Assembly (NCBI RefSeq): GCF_014205165.1
Contig: NZ_JACHMZ010000001.1
Span: 682,001-746,000 of the forward strand
Length of the DNA: 64,000 bases
From: Micromonospora carbonacea
Lineage (GTDB): Bacteria; Actinomycetota; Actinomycetes; Mycobacteriales; Micromonosporaceae
Direction of reading: 5' to 3'
The notes under the pieces are model-generated. The model saw nothing but the letters and a program-made list of their open reading frames with translations. It was not told the DNA's origin and ran no database searches. Numbering within the stretch: the stretch's first letter is position 1; each line of letters opens with the position of its first letter. The position numbers and the translations under genes are program-made. This document shows positions 51,857-60,124 of the stretch, one piece after another.

Positions 51857-52024
51857 TCAGACCTTCGCCTTGCCCAGGATGCGGTTCACTGTTGTGCCGC
51901 ACACCGGACACTTGCCCTTGGCCATGTTCATCCCGGTCTTCGAGACCTCGACGTGCCCCTCGAAGTCCCGCTTCTCCTTGCACTTCACGCAGTAACCGTT
52001 GTAGGTCTGGGCCTGGTCGGCCAC
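51857..52024 (-). CDS. DUF5679 small zinc-ribbon protein
   Basis: A 55-residue protein: VADQAQTYNGYCVKCKEKRDF, then MAKGKCPVCGTTVNRILGKAKV. Two CxxC pairs (Cys12/15 and Cys39/42) make a zinc ribbon. This matches the actinobacterial DUF5679 family; function unknown, perhaps nucleic-acid binding. GTG at 52024 has GAGGAGGAC just upstream on the minus strand. Confidence 0.88.
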   Translation of the reverse strand: MADQAQTYNGYCVKCKEKRDFEGHVEVSKTGMNMAKGKCPVCGTTVNRILGKAKV

Positions 52025-52537
52025 GGTGTCCTCCTCGTCTCGTCCGCCGGTCAATCCGGTTCCGGCGGGTTGCCCGGCGGCGGGCCACAGGGGGCGCCGG
52101 CGCTGGGACTTCTCCGCGGCCACCCTCGTGACCGCTGGTCCGCGGACCCTACCCAGGTGCGGGCGGTTCCATGTCAGCTGTGCTTCGACACTGTGAGCAA
52201 GTCGACGTCGAGAGTGTGCATGCCGAATTACGTCGGATAAGTCAGTTTCGCGGGGACACGCCGGGTGAACCCACTCAGATCGCCCGAGAGGCGGCCCCGG
52301 GCGGGCGGCCGGCGGCGTGATCACATACCGTGGGGCGGAGGCGCGCGCCGTCCCGACGCGGCCACCACGAACCGTGACGGAGCCCTTCCGTGACGGTCCG
52401 CAAGGATTTTTTTCGGGACTCCTGGTCACCAACCATGACTTTCCGGGCGCGTGTCGTGGTGTTGACTCTTGCGGACCCCTGGTCAGTACCCATTAGCTTT
52501 CCTTCGTGACAGCAATCCAAGGCTGCGCGGCCCGCTG
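52025..52537. other. 513-nt divergent intergenic region
   Basis: Between the DUF5679 gene and the M48-like gene. Contents seen: an imperfect 23-nt direct repeat CTGGTCA...CCAT...CTTTCC at 52422-52444 and 52479-52502; an inverted repeat GTCCGCAAG (52396-52404) / CTTGCGGAC (52468-52476); and a TTGACT at 52462-52467. These suggest a regulated promoter for the M48-like gene. Nothing coding was convincing. Confidence 0.5.
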
Positions 52538-53068
52538 ATGGCAGGGGCGCGGAAGCCGGTCGTCGAAGTACGGCGCAGCCAGCGCCGGCGACGCACGGTG
52601 TCCGCCTATCGCGACGGCGAACGGGTCGTGGTGCTGATCCCCGACCAGTTCTCCCGGGCCGAGGAGACCGAGTGGGTCGACCGGATGCTGGCCCGGTTGG
52701 CCGCCCGCGAGGGGCGCCTGGTCCGCACCGACGACGAGCTGTTCGGCCGCGCCACCCGGCTCCGCGGTCTCTACCTCGCCGAATACGGCGACCAGGCCGT
52801 CCCGGTGAGCGTCCGCTGGGTGACCAACCAGAACGGCCGCTGGGGCTCCTGCACCCCCGCCGACCGCACCATCCGCATCTCGCACCGCATCCAGGACATG
52901 CCCGACTGGGTGATCGACTACGTCCTGCTGCACGAGCTGGCCCACCTCATCGTGCCCAGCCACAACGCCCGGTTCTGGGCGCTGGTCGGCCGCTACCCGA
53001 AGGCCGAGCGCGCCCGCGGCTACCTGGAGGGCGTCGCCGCCGCCTCCGGCACCCCCCTACCCCACTAA
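52538..53068 (+). CDS. YgjP/SprT-type (M48/DUF45) metallopeptidase
   Basis: A 176-residue zinc peptidase of the DUF45/WLM group. The zinc motif is HELAH (His132, Glu133, His136) with a further His142 in VPSHNARFW; NQNGRWGSCTPADRTIRISHRI before it is the family signature. Relatives are thought to act on DNA-protein crosslinks or as small metalloproteases. ATG at 52538 chosen because MAGARKPVVEVRRSQRRRRT fits the family; the frame also extends to 52469. Confidence 0.85.
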   Translation: MAGARKPVVEVRRSQRRRRTVSAYRDGERVVVLIPDQFSRAEETEWVDRMLARLAAREGRLVRTDDELFGRATRLRGLYLAEYGDQAVPVSVRWVTNQNGRWGSCTPADRTIRISHRIQDMPDWVIDYVLLHELAHLIVPSHNARFWALVGRYPKAERARGYLEGVAAASGTPLPH

Positions 53069-53147
53069 ATCCCCACTAACCCCCCCCACCCACCCGCCAC
53101 CCTCACCCCCCGTGCCCCCGTGCCCCGCCCCACTCCGCCCCGCCCCG

Positions 53148-53234
53148 CCCCCGCGCCGATCTTGCAGTTGGGGCCCCGGCAAAGGGGGTGAAGCGGACTT
53201 TCGAGGGGCCGAAAGTGCAAGATCGGCGCGGGGG
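53148..53234. repeat. Long inverted-repeat element 1
   Basis: Perfect 19-nt arms (containing GCGCCGATCTTGCA and its complement) enclose a 49-nt middle with a shorter imperfect GGGGCCCCGGC / GGGGCCGAAAG stem. From memory, GATCTTGCA...TGCAAGATC elements recur between genes in Micromonospora genomes. Confidence 0.7.
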
Positions 53235-53288
53235 TGGGGTGGGGGAGAGGTGGTGGGGCGGGGGGAGAGGGTTCGTGGCGGGCTCGTC

Positions 53289-53294
53289 TAGGGT
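53289..53294 (+). promoter_or_regulatory. -10 element of a leaderless promoter
   Basis: TAGGGT 6 nt before the GTG at 53301. Confidence 0.5.
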
Positions 53295-53300
53295 CGGCGG

Positions 53301-53906
53301 GTGGCCCGACGTGTGGTGGTGGCGTTGCTCGGCCCGGTGGCGTGGACGCCCCCGGGGATCGACCCGGCGGCCTGGCGGGCCGCGCTCGCGGAGGACGTGG
53401 TGGACCTGCTCGCCACCCTCCAGGAGGTCGAGACCGCGATCGCGGCCGTCCCGGCCGACCGTGCCCTGGCGGAGTCCGTCACCTGGCCCGGCATGGCCGT
53501 GTACGAGGTGCCCGCCGCCACCGGCACCGCCGTCCTCACCGCGCTGGCCGGAGCCGGGTACGACGAGGCTGCCGTCGTCGCCGCCGACGCCCCGGACCTG
53601 CCCGGCCTGACCGTCGGCAAGCTGCTCCGCCCGCTGACCACCCGGCCGGTGGCCCTCGCCCCGGTCGAGGGCTCCGACACCGGCCTGCTCGGCGTCGCGT
53701 CCCGGCTGCCCTTGCCCGCGTGGCTGCCCGAGGTCGACCTGGACGCCGCGCACCCGGCCGAGGTGCGCCGGGCCGCCCCGCGCCCCGGGGACGTGGCCGT
53801 CACCGCCGCCTGGCGGCGGATGCGTGGCCCGGCCGACCTGGCCGCCCTGGACCCCGCCGTCGAGGGCTGGGAAACCACCCGCGCCCTGCTCTCGGCCCGC
53901 CCCTGA
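53301..53906 (+). CDS. DUF2064/CofC-like nucleotidyltransferase-fold protein
   Basis: A 201-residue alpha/beta protein. The ADAPDLPGL motif near residue 95 resembles the metal-binding DxD-type turn of DUF2064 and CofC-like transferases. The N-terminal GTG start at 53301 is 6 nt from a -10 element. The active-site glycine-rich loop is not obvious, so it may be degenerate. It is flanked on both sides by long inverted repeats and G/C-tract arrays. Function unknown. Confidence 0.65.
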   Translation: MARRVVVALLGPVAWTPPGIDPAAWRAALAEDVVDLLATLQEVETAIAAVPADRALAESVTWPGMAVYEVPAATGTAVLTALAGAGYDEAAVVAADAPDLPGLTVGKLLRPLTTRPVALAPVEGSDTGLLGVASRLPLPAWLPEVDLDAAHPAEVRRAAPRPGDVAVTAAWRRMRGPADLAALDPAVEGWETTRALLSARP

Positions 53907-53957
53907 ACCCGCCTCCCGCTCCACCCCACCCGCCCCGCCGCCGCCCCGCCCGGCCCT

Positions 53958-54021
53958 CGGTGATCAAGAGCTTTGCGTCACCGTGGAGAGATCCACACTG
54001 ACGCTTCTTTCTTGATCACCG
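53958..54021. repeat. Long inverted-repeat element 2
   Basis: Nested stems: CGGTGATCAAGA with its complement TCTTGATCACCG at the ends, GCGTCA / TGACGC further in, and GTGGA-GAGA-TCCAC at the centre, all within 64 nt. It lies between convergent genes and is likely a terminator. GATCAAGAG...GCGTCA elements are, from memory, common in Micromonospora. Confidence 0.7.
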
Positions 54022-54071
54022 GGGCGAGGTGGAGGCGGTGCGGGGTGGGGTGGGGGAGCGAGCGGGTGGGG

Positions 54072-55361
54072 TCAGGGTTGGGGGGTGGGGGGATCCGAGG
54101 GGCCCGGGGTGGGCGGGGGTTGTTCCTCGGGGCCGCCCGGAGCGGTGAAGTCGAAGGTGGCCAGCTCGTCGTCGAGGTCGAGCCGGGCCGTGGCGAACGC
54201 CACCGGGTCGGTGAAGTCGTCGTCGGAGGGGAGCAGGTCGGGGTGGCCCCAGACGGCGTCCCGGCCGGCGATGCCCCGGTGCTCGGTCAGCGCCGCCCAC
54301 AGGGTCGCCGCCTCGCGCAGCCGGCGCGGGCGCAGCTCCAACCCGACCAGCGCGGCGAACGTCTGCTCGGCCGGCCCGCCGGCCGCCCGCCGACGGCGGA
54401 ACGCCTCGCCGAGGCGCACCACGTTGGGCAGGCGCTCGCCGGCGGCGTCGTCGACCACGTGGCAGACCCAGCCCTCCACCAGGGCGAGCGCGGTCTCCAG
54501 CCGGGCCAGCGACGCCTTCTGCGCCGGGGTGTCCTCGGGGGTGAAGATGCCCTCCAGGGCGATCGCCTGCATCGACTCCGGGTCGGTCGGGTCGACCCGG
54601 CCCATCGCCTCCTCGATCGCCTCCCGGTTGACCCGGATGCCCGAGGCGTACGTCTCGACGGCGGTGAGCACGTGCCCGCGCAGCCACGGCACGTGCTCGA
54701 AGAGCCGCTGGTGGGCGGCCTCGCGCAGGGCCACGTACAGCCGGACCTCGTCCTCCGGCAGCTCCAGGCCCTGCCCGTACACCCGGATGTTGGCCGGGAT
54801 CAGCGCGGCCGTGCCGGCCGGGCCGAGCGGCAGGCCGATGTCGCCGGCGGAGAGCACCTCGGCGGCGAGCGAGCCGAGGGCCTGGCCGAGCTGCCCGCCG
54901 AAGAGCGCGCCGCCCAGCGTCGCCACCATCGACTGCATCGGGCCGAGCTGGGCGCGGGCCTCCGGCGGCACCAGGTCGCCCATCGCGCCGACCATCCGGC
55001 TGGCCACCGGGTCGCACAGCTTGCGCCAGACGTCGAGCGTCTTGTAGATCCACTCGTTGCGGTTCCAGGCCAGCGAGGTGCGGATGCCCGTCGGCCAGGC
55101 GGTGGCCGGCTCCAGCCAGAGGTCGGCCAGGCGCAGCGCCTCCTCGACCGCGTGCCGCTCGTAGGGTGAGGCCGCCGGGTCGCCGGTGGCGGCGAGCTGA
55201 CTGGCGGCCACCTGCCGGGCCAGGTCCCAGTTGACCGGTCCGCCGCCCTGCGCGGAGAGCAGGTGCTGCAACTGCGACATGAACTGCTGCATCGCCGCGG
55301 GATCGTTGGGGTCTGGTGGTTGCCCACCCGGGAGCGCGAAACCGAACGGAATATCAGGCAC
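54072..55361 (-). CDS. DUF2342 zinc-dependent metalloprotease
   Basis: A 429-residue protein of the DUF2342 family, annotated as zinc-dependent metalloprotease in mycobacteria (beside the UPF0182 gene there). The REAAHQRLFEHVPWLRGHV helix holds the presumed metal site, and the IPANIRVYGQGLELPEDEVRLY and HVVDDAAGERLPNVVRL segments match the family. A disordered Pro-rich tail ends PPTPGPSDPPTPQP. GTG at 55361, 7 nt after a TACCGT -10 on the minus strand. Confidence 0.88.
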   Translation of the reverse strand: MPDIPFGFALPGGQPPDPNDPAAMQQFMSQLQHLLSAQGGGPVNWDLARQVAASQLAATGDPAASPYERHAVEEALRLADLWLEPATAWPTGIRTSLAWNRNEWIYKTLDVWRKLCDPVASRMVGAMGDLVPPEARAQLGPMQSMVATLGGALFGGQLGQALGSLAAEVLSAGDIGLPLGPAGTAALIPANIRVYGQGLELPEDEVRLYVALREAAHQRLFEHVPWLRGHVLTAVETYASGIRVNREAIEEAMGRVDPTDPESMQAIALEGIFTPEDTPAQKASLARLETALALVEGWVCHVVDDAAGERLPNVVRLGEAFRRRRAAGGPAEQTFAALVGLELRPRRLREAATLWAALTEHRGIAGRDAVWGHPDLLPSDDDFTDPVAFATARLDLDDELATFDFTAPGGPEEQPPPTPGPSDPPTPQP

Positions 55362-55368
55362 GACCTCT

Positions 55369-55374
55369 ACGGTA
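55369..55374 (-). promoter_or_regulatory. -10 element of a leaderless promoter for the DUF2342 gene
   Basis: Minus-strand TACCGT, 7 nt before the GTG at 55361. Confidence 0.5.
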
Positions 55375-55458
55375 CGCGGGCTGCGCCCCAGGCAGCCGTC
55401 ACCGGCGTTGCGCTGAGGGCGAAGTCCCCGTCACCCTCGGGCACCCACCGCCGCTCGG

Positions 55459-55464
55459 TACGCT
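55459..55464 (+). promoter_or_regulatory. -10 element of a leaderless promoter for the PDZ protease
   Basis: TACGCT, 7 nt before the ATG at 55472. Confidence 0.5.
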
Positions 55465-55471
55465 CACCGCC

Positions 55472-56485
55472 ATGAGACGTCGCGGCGTGACCGTCCTCCT
55501 GGGTGCCCTGTTGACCGCCCTGCTCAGCTTCGGCGTGCTCAACGCGCCCATCCCGTACGTGGTGCTCGGCCCCGGCCCGACGGTCAACACGCTCGGCACC
55601 GTGGACGGCAAGGAGGTCATCCAGGTGACCGGGCGGGCGACGTCCACCTCCGCCGGCCAGCTGCGGCTGACCACGGTCGGCGTGCAGCCCACGGTGCGGC
55701 TGCGGTCCGCGCTGGCGGGCTGGTTCTCCGCCGACGAGGCGGTGGTGCCGCGCGAGCTGGTCTACCCGCCGGGGGAGACCCAGCAGGAGGTCGAGCAGCG
55801 CAACGAGGAGGACTTCCGCAACTCGCAGACCAGCGCCGAGACCGCCGCGCTGCGGGAGCTGGGGTTCCCCGTGCAGGTGCTGGTCAAGACCGTGACGGCG
55901 GGCGGCCCGTCGGAGGGGGTGCTCAAGCCGGGCGACGTCGTCACCTCGGTCGACGGCACGCCGGTCACCAGCGCGGGCAAGCTCACCGAGCTGATCCGCG
56001 CCAAGCCGGCCGGCACCGCCCTGACCGTCGGCTACACCCGCGCCGGTGCCGCCGCCACGGCCCGGATCACCAGCCGGGAGTCCGACGGCCGGCCGCGCAT
56101 CGGGGTCGAGATCGACCAGCAGCAGCCGCACCCGTTCACCCTCTCCATCGACCTCGGCGACATCGGCGGGCCGAGCGCCGGCCTGATGTTCGCCCTCGGG
56201 ATCGTGGACAAGCTGGAGCCGGCCGACCTCACCGGTGGGACGATCATCGCGGGCACCGGCACCATCGACGACGAGGGCCGGGTGGGCCCGATCGGCGGGA
56301 TCGCCCAGAAGCTGGTCGGCGCGAAGGACTCCGGGGCGAAGGTGTTCCTGGTGCCGGAGGCGAACTGCGCGGAGGCGGTGCGTAACCCGCAGCCCGGCCT
56401 GCCGTTGCTCAGGGTGGGGTCGCTGGCCGACGCGCTCACCGCCCTGGAGACCCTCCGTGCCGGGGGCCAGCCCACCCGCTGCTGA
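55472..56485 (+). CDS. PDZ/Lon-like (S16) membrane-anchored protease
   Basis: A 337-residue protein with an N-terminal membrane anchor (VTVLLGALLTALLSFGVLNA), a PDZ domain around residues 120-205 (PSEGVLKPGDVVTSVDGTPVTSAGKL) and a C-terminal Lon-type domain. The Ser-Lys dyad is Ser235 (IGGPSAGLMFALG) and Lys280 (GGIAQKLVGAK). The proteolytic site faces outside the cytoplasm. ATG at 55472. It is divergent from the DUF2342 gene and precedes the UPF0182 gene, the same order as in mycobacteria. Confidence 0.92.
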   Translation: MRRRGVTVLLGALLTALLSFGVLNAPIPYVVLGPGPTVNTLGTVDGKEVIQVTGRATSTSAGQLRLTTVGVQPTVRLRSALAGWFSADEAVVPRELVYPPGETQQEVEQRNEEDFRNSQTSAETAALRELGFPVQVLVKTVTAGGPSEGVLKPGDVVTSVDGTPVTSAGKLTELIRAKPAGTALTVGYTRAGAAATARITSRESDGRPRIGVEIDQQQPHPFTLSIDLGDIGGPSAGLMFALGIVDKLEPADLTGGTIIAGTGTIDDEGRVGPIGGIAQKLVGAKDSGAKVFLVPEANCAEAVRNPQPGLPLLRVGSLADALTALETLRAGGQPTRC

Positions 56486-56607
56486 CCGACGCGCCCGCCC
56501 GACCCGCCGCCCGGCGTGACCGTGGGCCGACACTCTCAGGAACACCCCGTACTCTGGGTGCCTGGTCGGAGCCGATCACATCGAGCGTGCGGAGCCAAAC
56601 AGTGGTC

Positions 56608-59598
56608 ATGCGTAGCAGCCCCCTGCCGAGGATGAGCCGGCGCGGACGCGTCACCATCGGCGTCCTGGTCGGGGTGTTCGTCCTCTTCACCCTCCTCGGA
56701 TGGGGGGTGCAGGCGTGGACGGACTGGCTGTGGTACGACGAGGTGCGATACACACAGGTCTTCACCGGCGTGCTGGCCACCCGGCTGCTGCTCTTCCTCG
56801 TCGTCGGCCTCGCGATGGCGCTGGTCGTCGGCGGCAACCTCTGGCTGGCGCACCGGCTGCGCCCCAAGCTGCGGCCGCACTCGCTGGAGCAGGCCACCCT
56901 GGAACGCTACCGGATGCTGCTCGGCCCCCGGCTCGGCCTGTGGATCAGCCTGGTCGCCCTGGTGGTCGGCCTCTTCGCCGGGCTGTCGGCGCAGAGCCGG
57001 TGGAACCAGTGGCTGCTGTTCCGCAACGGCGGCGACTTCGGCGTCAAGGACCCGGAGTTCGGCGTCGACGTCGGCTTCTACGTCTTCCAGCTGCCGTTCT
57101 GGCGCTACGTGCTGGGCGTCGGCTTCACGGCGGTGGTGCTGGCCCTGCTCGGCGCGCTGGCCGTGCACTACATCTTCGGCGGCGTGCGCCTGCAGGGCGT
57201 CGGCGACCGGATGACCAACGCCGCGCGGGCCCACCTGAGCACGCTCGTCGCGGTCTTCGTCCTGCTCAAGGCCGTGGCGTACGTGCTCGACCGGCGCAGC
57301 ATGCTGCTGGAGTACAACGAGGGCGCGAAGCTCTACGGCGCCGGGTACGCCGACATCAACGCGCTGCTGCCGGCCAAGGAGATCCTCGCCTACATCTCGG
57401 TCGTGGTGGCCATCGCGATCATCGTCTTCTCCAACGCGGTGATGCGAAACCTGGTGTGGCCGGGCATCTCGCTGGCCCTGCTCGGCGTCTCCGCCGTCGC
57501 CATCGGCGGCATCTACCCGTGGGCCGTGCAGACCTTCGAGGTCAAGCCGAGCGCCAAGGACAAGGAAGCGCCGTACATCGAGCGGAGCATCGACGCCACC
57601 CGGGCCGCGTTCGGGCTGGCCGACACGAAGATCCAGCCGTACGCGGCGAGCAACCTGGTGCCGCCGGCGAGCCTGGGCACCGACGCCTCCGTGGTGCCGA
57701 ACGTCCGCCTGCTCGACCCGCAGCTCGTCTCCGAGACGTACACCCAGCTCCAGCAGGTCCGGGGCTTCTACGACTTCGGCCCGAAGCTGGACATCGACCG
57801 GTACGCCGCGGGCGGCAAGACCTCCGACTACGTGGTCGGCGTCCGGGAGGTCAACTACGGCGAGCTGACCGACCAGCAGAACACCTGGATCAACCGGCAC
57901 ACCGTCTACACCCACGGCTACGGGCTGGTGGCCGCGCCGGCCAACCAGGTGGTCTGCGGCGGCCAGCCGTACTTCGTCTCGGGCTTCCTCGGCGAGAAGA
58001 CCCAGGAGGCGTGCTCCTCGCAGACCGAGCAGATCCCGGCCACCCAGCCGCGCATCTACTACGGCGAGCGGATGGAGCCCGAGGACTACGCGATCGTCGG
58101 GCAGGCCAACCCGGAGCGCAACGCCGAGTTCGACCGGCCGACCCAGACCGGCGGCGAGCAGTACTACACCTACACCGGCGAGGGCGGCGTCGAGATCGGC
58201 TCGTTCACCCGCCGGCTGCTCTACGCCATCAAGGAGCAGGAGTCCAACTTCCTGCTCTCCGAGGCCGTCAACGAGAACTCGAAGCTGCTGTACGTGCGCA
58301 ACCCCCGGGACCGGGTGGAGAAGGTCGCGCCGTTCCTCACCCTCGACGGCGACCCGTACCCGGCGGTGGTCGGCGGCCGGGTGCAGTGGATCGTCGACGG
58401 CTACACCACGGCCGCGACCTACCCGTACGCCGAGCGGGTCAACCTCCAGGCGGAGACCACCGACGAGCTGACCGGCCGGGGCACGTTCCAGCTCGCCCGG
58501 GAGAACGTCAACTACATCCGCAACTCGGTCAAGGCCACGGTCGACGCGTACGACGGCACGGTCCGGCTGTACGAGTTCGACCAGACCGACCCGGTGCTCA
58601 AGGCGTGGAACAAGGCGTTCGGCGGGGACCTGGTGCTGCCGAACGACAAGATCCCGGCCGAGCTGCGGGAGCACTTCCGCTACCCGGCCGACCTGTTCAA
58701 GGTGCAGCGCAACCTGCTGACCAAGTTCCACGTCACCGACCCGGGCGACTTCTACTCGGCGCAGGACTTCTGGCAGGTGCCGAACGTGCCGGACAACCCC
58801 GACGGCGGGCAGAAGCAGCCGCCGTACTACCTGTGGACGCAGTTCCCGGGGCAGACCGCGCCGCGCTTCCAGCTCACCTCCGCCGTCACCCCGAACGGGC
58901 GGCAGAACCTCGCCGCGTTGATCTCCGGGTCGTACGTCGACGGCAAGCCGCAGCTGGAGGTGCTGGAGCTGCCCGACCAGACCCGGATCTCCGGGCCGGT
59001 GCAGGTGCACCAGCAGATGACCAACAACGCCAACATCCGGCAGCAGCTGAACCTGCTCTCGTCCAACCAGGCCCAGGTGCAGTACGGCAACCTGCTGTCG
59101 CTGCCGTTCGGCGACGGGATGCTGTACGTCGAGCCGGTCTACGTCAAGAGCAACCAGCAGGACGCGTACCCGCTGTTGCAGAAGGTGCTGCTCTCCTACG
59201 GCGACGGCGGCTCGTACGTGGTGCTCGCCAACAACCTGACCGACGGCATCAAGCAGCTCGTCGACCAGGGCAAGCAGGCCGCCGAGGGCGGGACCCCGCC
59301 GCCGACCGGCGGCACGCCGCCGCCGGGCGACGGCAGCAACGCCCCGCCCCTGACCGGCGAGCTGGCCGAGGCGGCGAGCAAGGTGCAGGCGGCCATCGCC
59401 GAGGTCAAGGCCGCCCAGACGTCCGGTGACTTCGAGCGGTACGGCCGGGCGCTCAAGGCCCTGGACGAGGCGATGACGGCGTTCCAGCAGGCCCAGCAGG
59501 CGGCCAGCCCGACCGCTCCGGCCGCCCCGTCGGGTTCGCCGTCCGCCTCGCCCAGCGGTGGTTCCGCCCCGTCGCCGTCGGCGACGGCAGGGGGATGA
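56608..59598 (+). CDS. UPF0182 (COG1615) large membrane protein
   Basis: A 996-residue protein: about seven transmembrane segments in the first 320 residues (for example VTIGVLVGVFVLFTLLGWGV, LLLFLVVGLAMALVVG), then a large extracytoplasmic domain with conserved segments (YVVGVREVNYGELTDQQNTWINRHTVYTHGYG) and a Pro/Gly-rich linker and helical tail (residues about 900-960), ending in a Ser/Pro-rich stretch. Function unknown. The frame allows GTG starts at 56587 and 56602 with GGAG at 56591-56594; the ATG at 56608 is equally possible. Confidence 0.9.
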   Translation: MRSSPLPRMSRRGRVTIGVLVGVFVLFTLLGWGVQAWTDWLWYDEVRYTQVFTGVLATRLLLFLVVGLAMALVVGGNLWLAHRLRPKLRPHSLEQATLERYRMLLGPRLGLWISLVALVVGLFAGLSAQSRWNQWLLFRNGGDFGVKDPEFGVDVGFYVFQLPFWRYVLGVGFTAVVLALLGALAVHYIFGGVRLQGVGDRMTNAARAHLSTLVAVFVLLKAVAYVLDRRSMLLEYNEGAKLYGAGYADINALLPAKEILAYISVVVAIAIIVFSNAVMRNLVWPGISLALLGVSAVAIGGIYPWAVQTFEVKPSAKDKEAPYIERSIDATRAAFGLADTKIQPYAASNLVPPASLGTDASVVPNVRLLDPQLVSETYTQLQQVRGFYDFGPKLDIDRYAAGGKTSDYVVGVREVNYGELTDQQNTWINRHTVYTHGYGLVAAPANQVVCGGQPYFVSGFLGEKTQEACSSQTEQIPATQPRIYYGERMEPEDYAIVGQANPERNAEFDRPTQTGGEQYYTYTGEGGVEIGSFTRRLLYAIKEQESNFLLSEAVNENSKLLYVRNPRDRVEKVAPFLTLDGDPYPAVVGGRVQWIVDGYTTAATYPYAERVNLQAETTDELTGRGTFQLARENVNYIRNSVKATVDAYDGTVRLYEFDQTDPVLKAWNKAFGGDLVLPNDKIPAELREHFRYPADLFKVQRNLLTKFHVTDPGDFYSAQDFWQVPNVPDNPDGGQKQPPYYLWTQFPGQTAPRFQLTSAVTPNGRQNLAALISGSYVDGKPQLEVLELPDQTRISGPVQVHQQMTNNANIRQQLNLLSSNQAQVQYGNLLSLPFGDGMLYVEPVYVKSNQQDAYPLLQKVLLSYGDGGSYVVLANNLTDGIKQLVDQGKQAAEGGTPPPTGGTPPPGDGSNAPPLTGELAEAASKVQAAIAEVKAAQTSGDFERYGRALKALDEAMTAFQQAQQAASPTAPAAPSGSPSASPSGGSAPSPSATAGG

Positions 59599-59653
59599 CC
59601 AGCGGTTACGCCCCGGCCCGTGGGCCGTTTTGCGGCCCGCGGGCGCGGTGCGT

Positions 59654-59659
59654 TAGGGT
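59654..59659 (+). promoter_or_regulatory. -10 of the first initiator tRNA
   Basis: TAGGGT, 11 nt before the tRNA 5' end. Confidence 0.45.
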
Positions 59660-59670
59660 TAACGAGCCGA

Positions 59671-59744
59671 CGCGGGGTGGAGCAGCTCGGTAGCTCGCTG
59701 GGCTCATAACCCAGAGGTCGCAGGTTCAAATCCTGTCCCCGCTA
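59671..59744 (+). tRNA. tRNA-fMet(CAT), copy 1
   Basis: A 74-nt gene without encoded CCA. Anticodon CAT in the loop CTCATAA, flanked by the three G-C pairs (GGG/CCC) typical of initiator tRNAs. The acceptor stem has an unpaired first position (C1 against T72), the other initiator mark. T arm GCAGGTTCAAATCCTGT. Identical to copy 2. Confidence 0.95.
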
Positions 59745-59753
59745 CTCGTTCGG

Positions 59754-59783
59754 AAAGGCCCCGGAGTTCGCTCCGGGGCCTTT
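59754..59783 (+). terminator. Terminator hairpin of tRNA copy 1
   Basis: 13-bp perfect stem AAAGGCCCCGGAG / CTCCGGGGCCTTT with a TTCG tetraloop. Confidence 0.8.
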
Positions 59784-59863
59784 CGCGTGGGCCGTGTCGA
59801 ATCGGTCGGGCGGTGTCGGCGGATCGGCATCCCGGCGGTTCCGGCGCTCCGGCGGTGCGGCGC

Positions 59864-59897
59864 TCCTGGGGGTTCGGTGGTCCTGGGGGTTCGGTGG
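59864..59897 (+). repeat. Two 17-nt direct repeats
   Basis: TCCTGGGGGTTCGGTGG twice in exact tandem (59864-59880, 59881-59897), between the two tRNA genes. Very GC-rich; no coding frame supported. Confidence 0.7.
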
Positions 59898-59994
59898 TCC
59901 GGTGCTGCGCCGGTCGGCGGCCGGGCTGAGCTGCGGTGCGGTGGTCCGGCGGCGGGCTTTCGGGGGGCCGCTGATCTCCGCCGCGGGGATGCGC

Positions 59995-60000
59995 TAAGCT
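59995..60000 (+). promoter_or_regulatory. -10 of the second initiator tRNA
   Basis: TAAGCT, 11 nt before the tRNA 5' end, the same spacing as in copy 1 but a different sequence. Confidence 0.45.
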
Positions 60001-60011
60001 TTGTGAGCCGA

Positions 60012-60085
60012 CGCGGGGTGGAGCAGCTCGGTAGCTCGCTGGGCTCATAACCCAGAGGTCGCAGGTTCAAATCCTGTCCCCGCTA
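60012..60085 (+). tRNA. tRNA-fMet(CAT), copy 2
   Basis: Identical to copy 1 over all 74 nt, 341 nt away, and followed by the same kind of terminator. The duplicated segment begins about 5 nt upstream (AGCCGA) and runs into the terminator. Two initiator copies per locus would raise initiator tRNA supply. Confidence 0.95.
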
Positions 60086-60094
60086 CTCGTTCGG

Positions 60095-60124
60095 AAGGGC
60101 CCCGGAGTTCGCTCCGGGGCCCTT
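60095..60124 (+). terminator. Terminator hairpin of tRNA copy 2
   Basis: 13-bp stem AAGGGCCCCGGAG / CTCCGGGGCCCTT, TTCG loop. One pair differs from copy 1 (A-T to G-C) by a compensating change, so the hairpin is under selection. Confidence 0.8.

Noticed and set aside
53103..53924. A 273-codon minus-strand frame
   Set aside because: It covers two inverted repeats and lacks family features; the plus-strand gene at 53301 has a better start, a -10 element and a recognisable fold motif.
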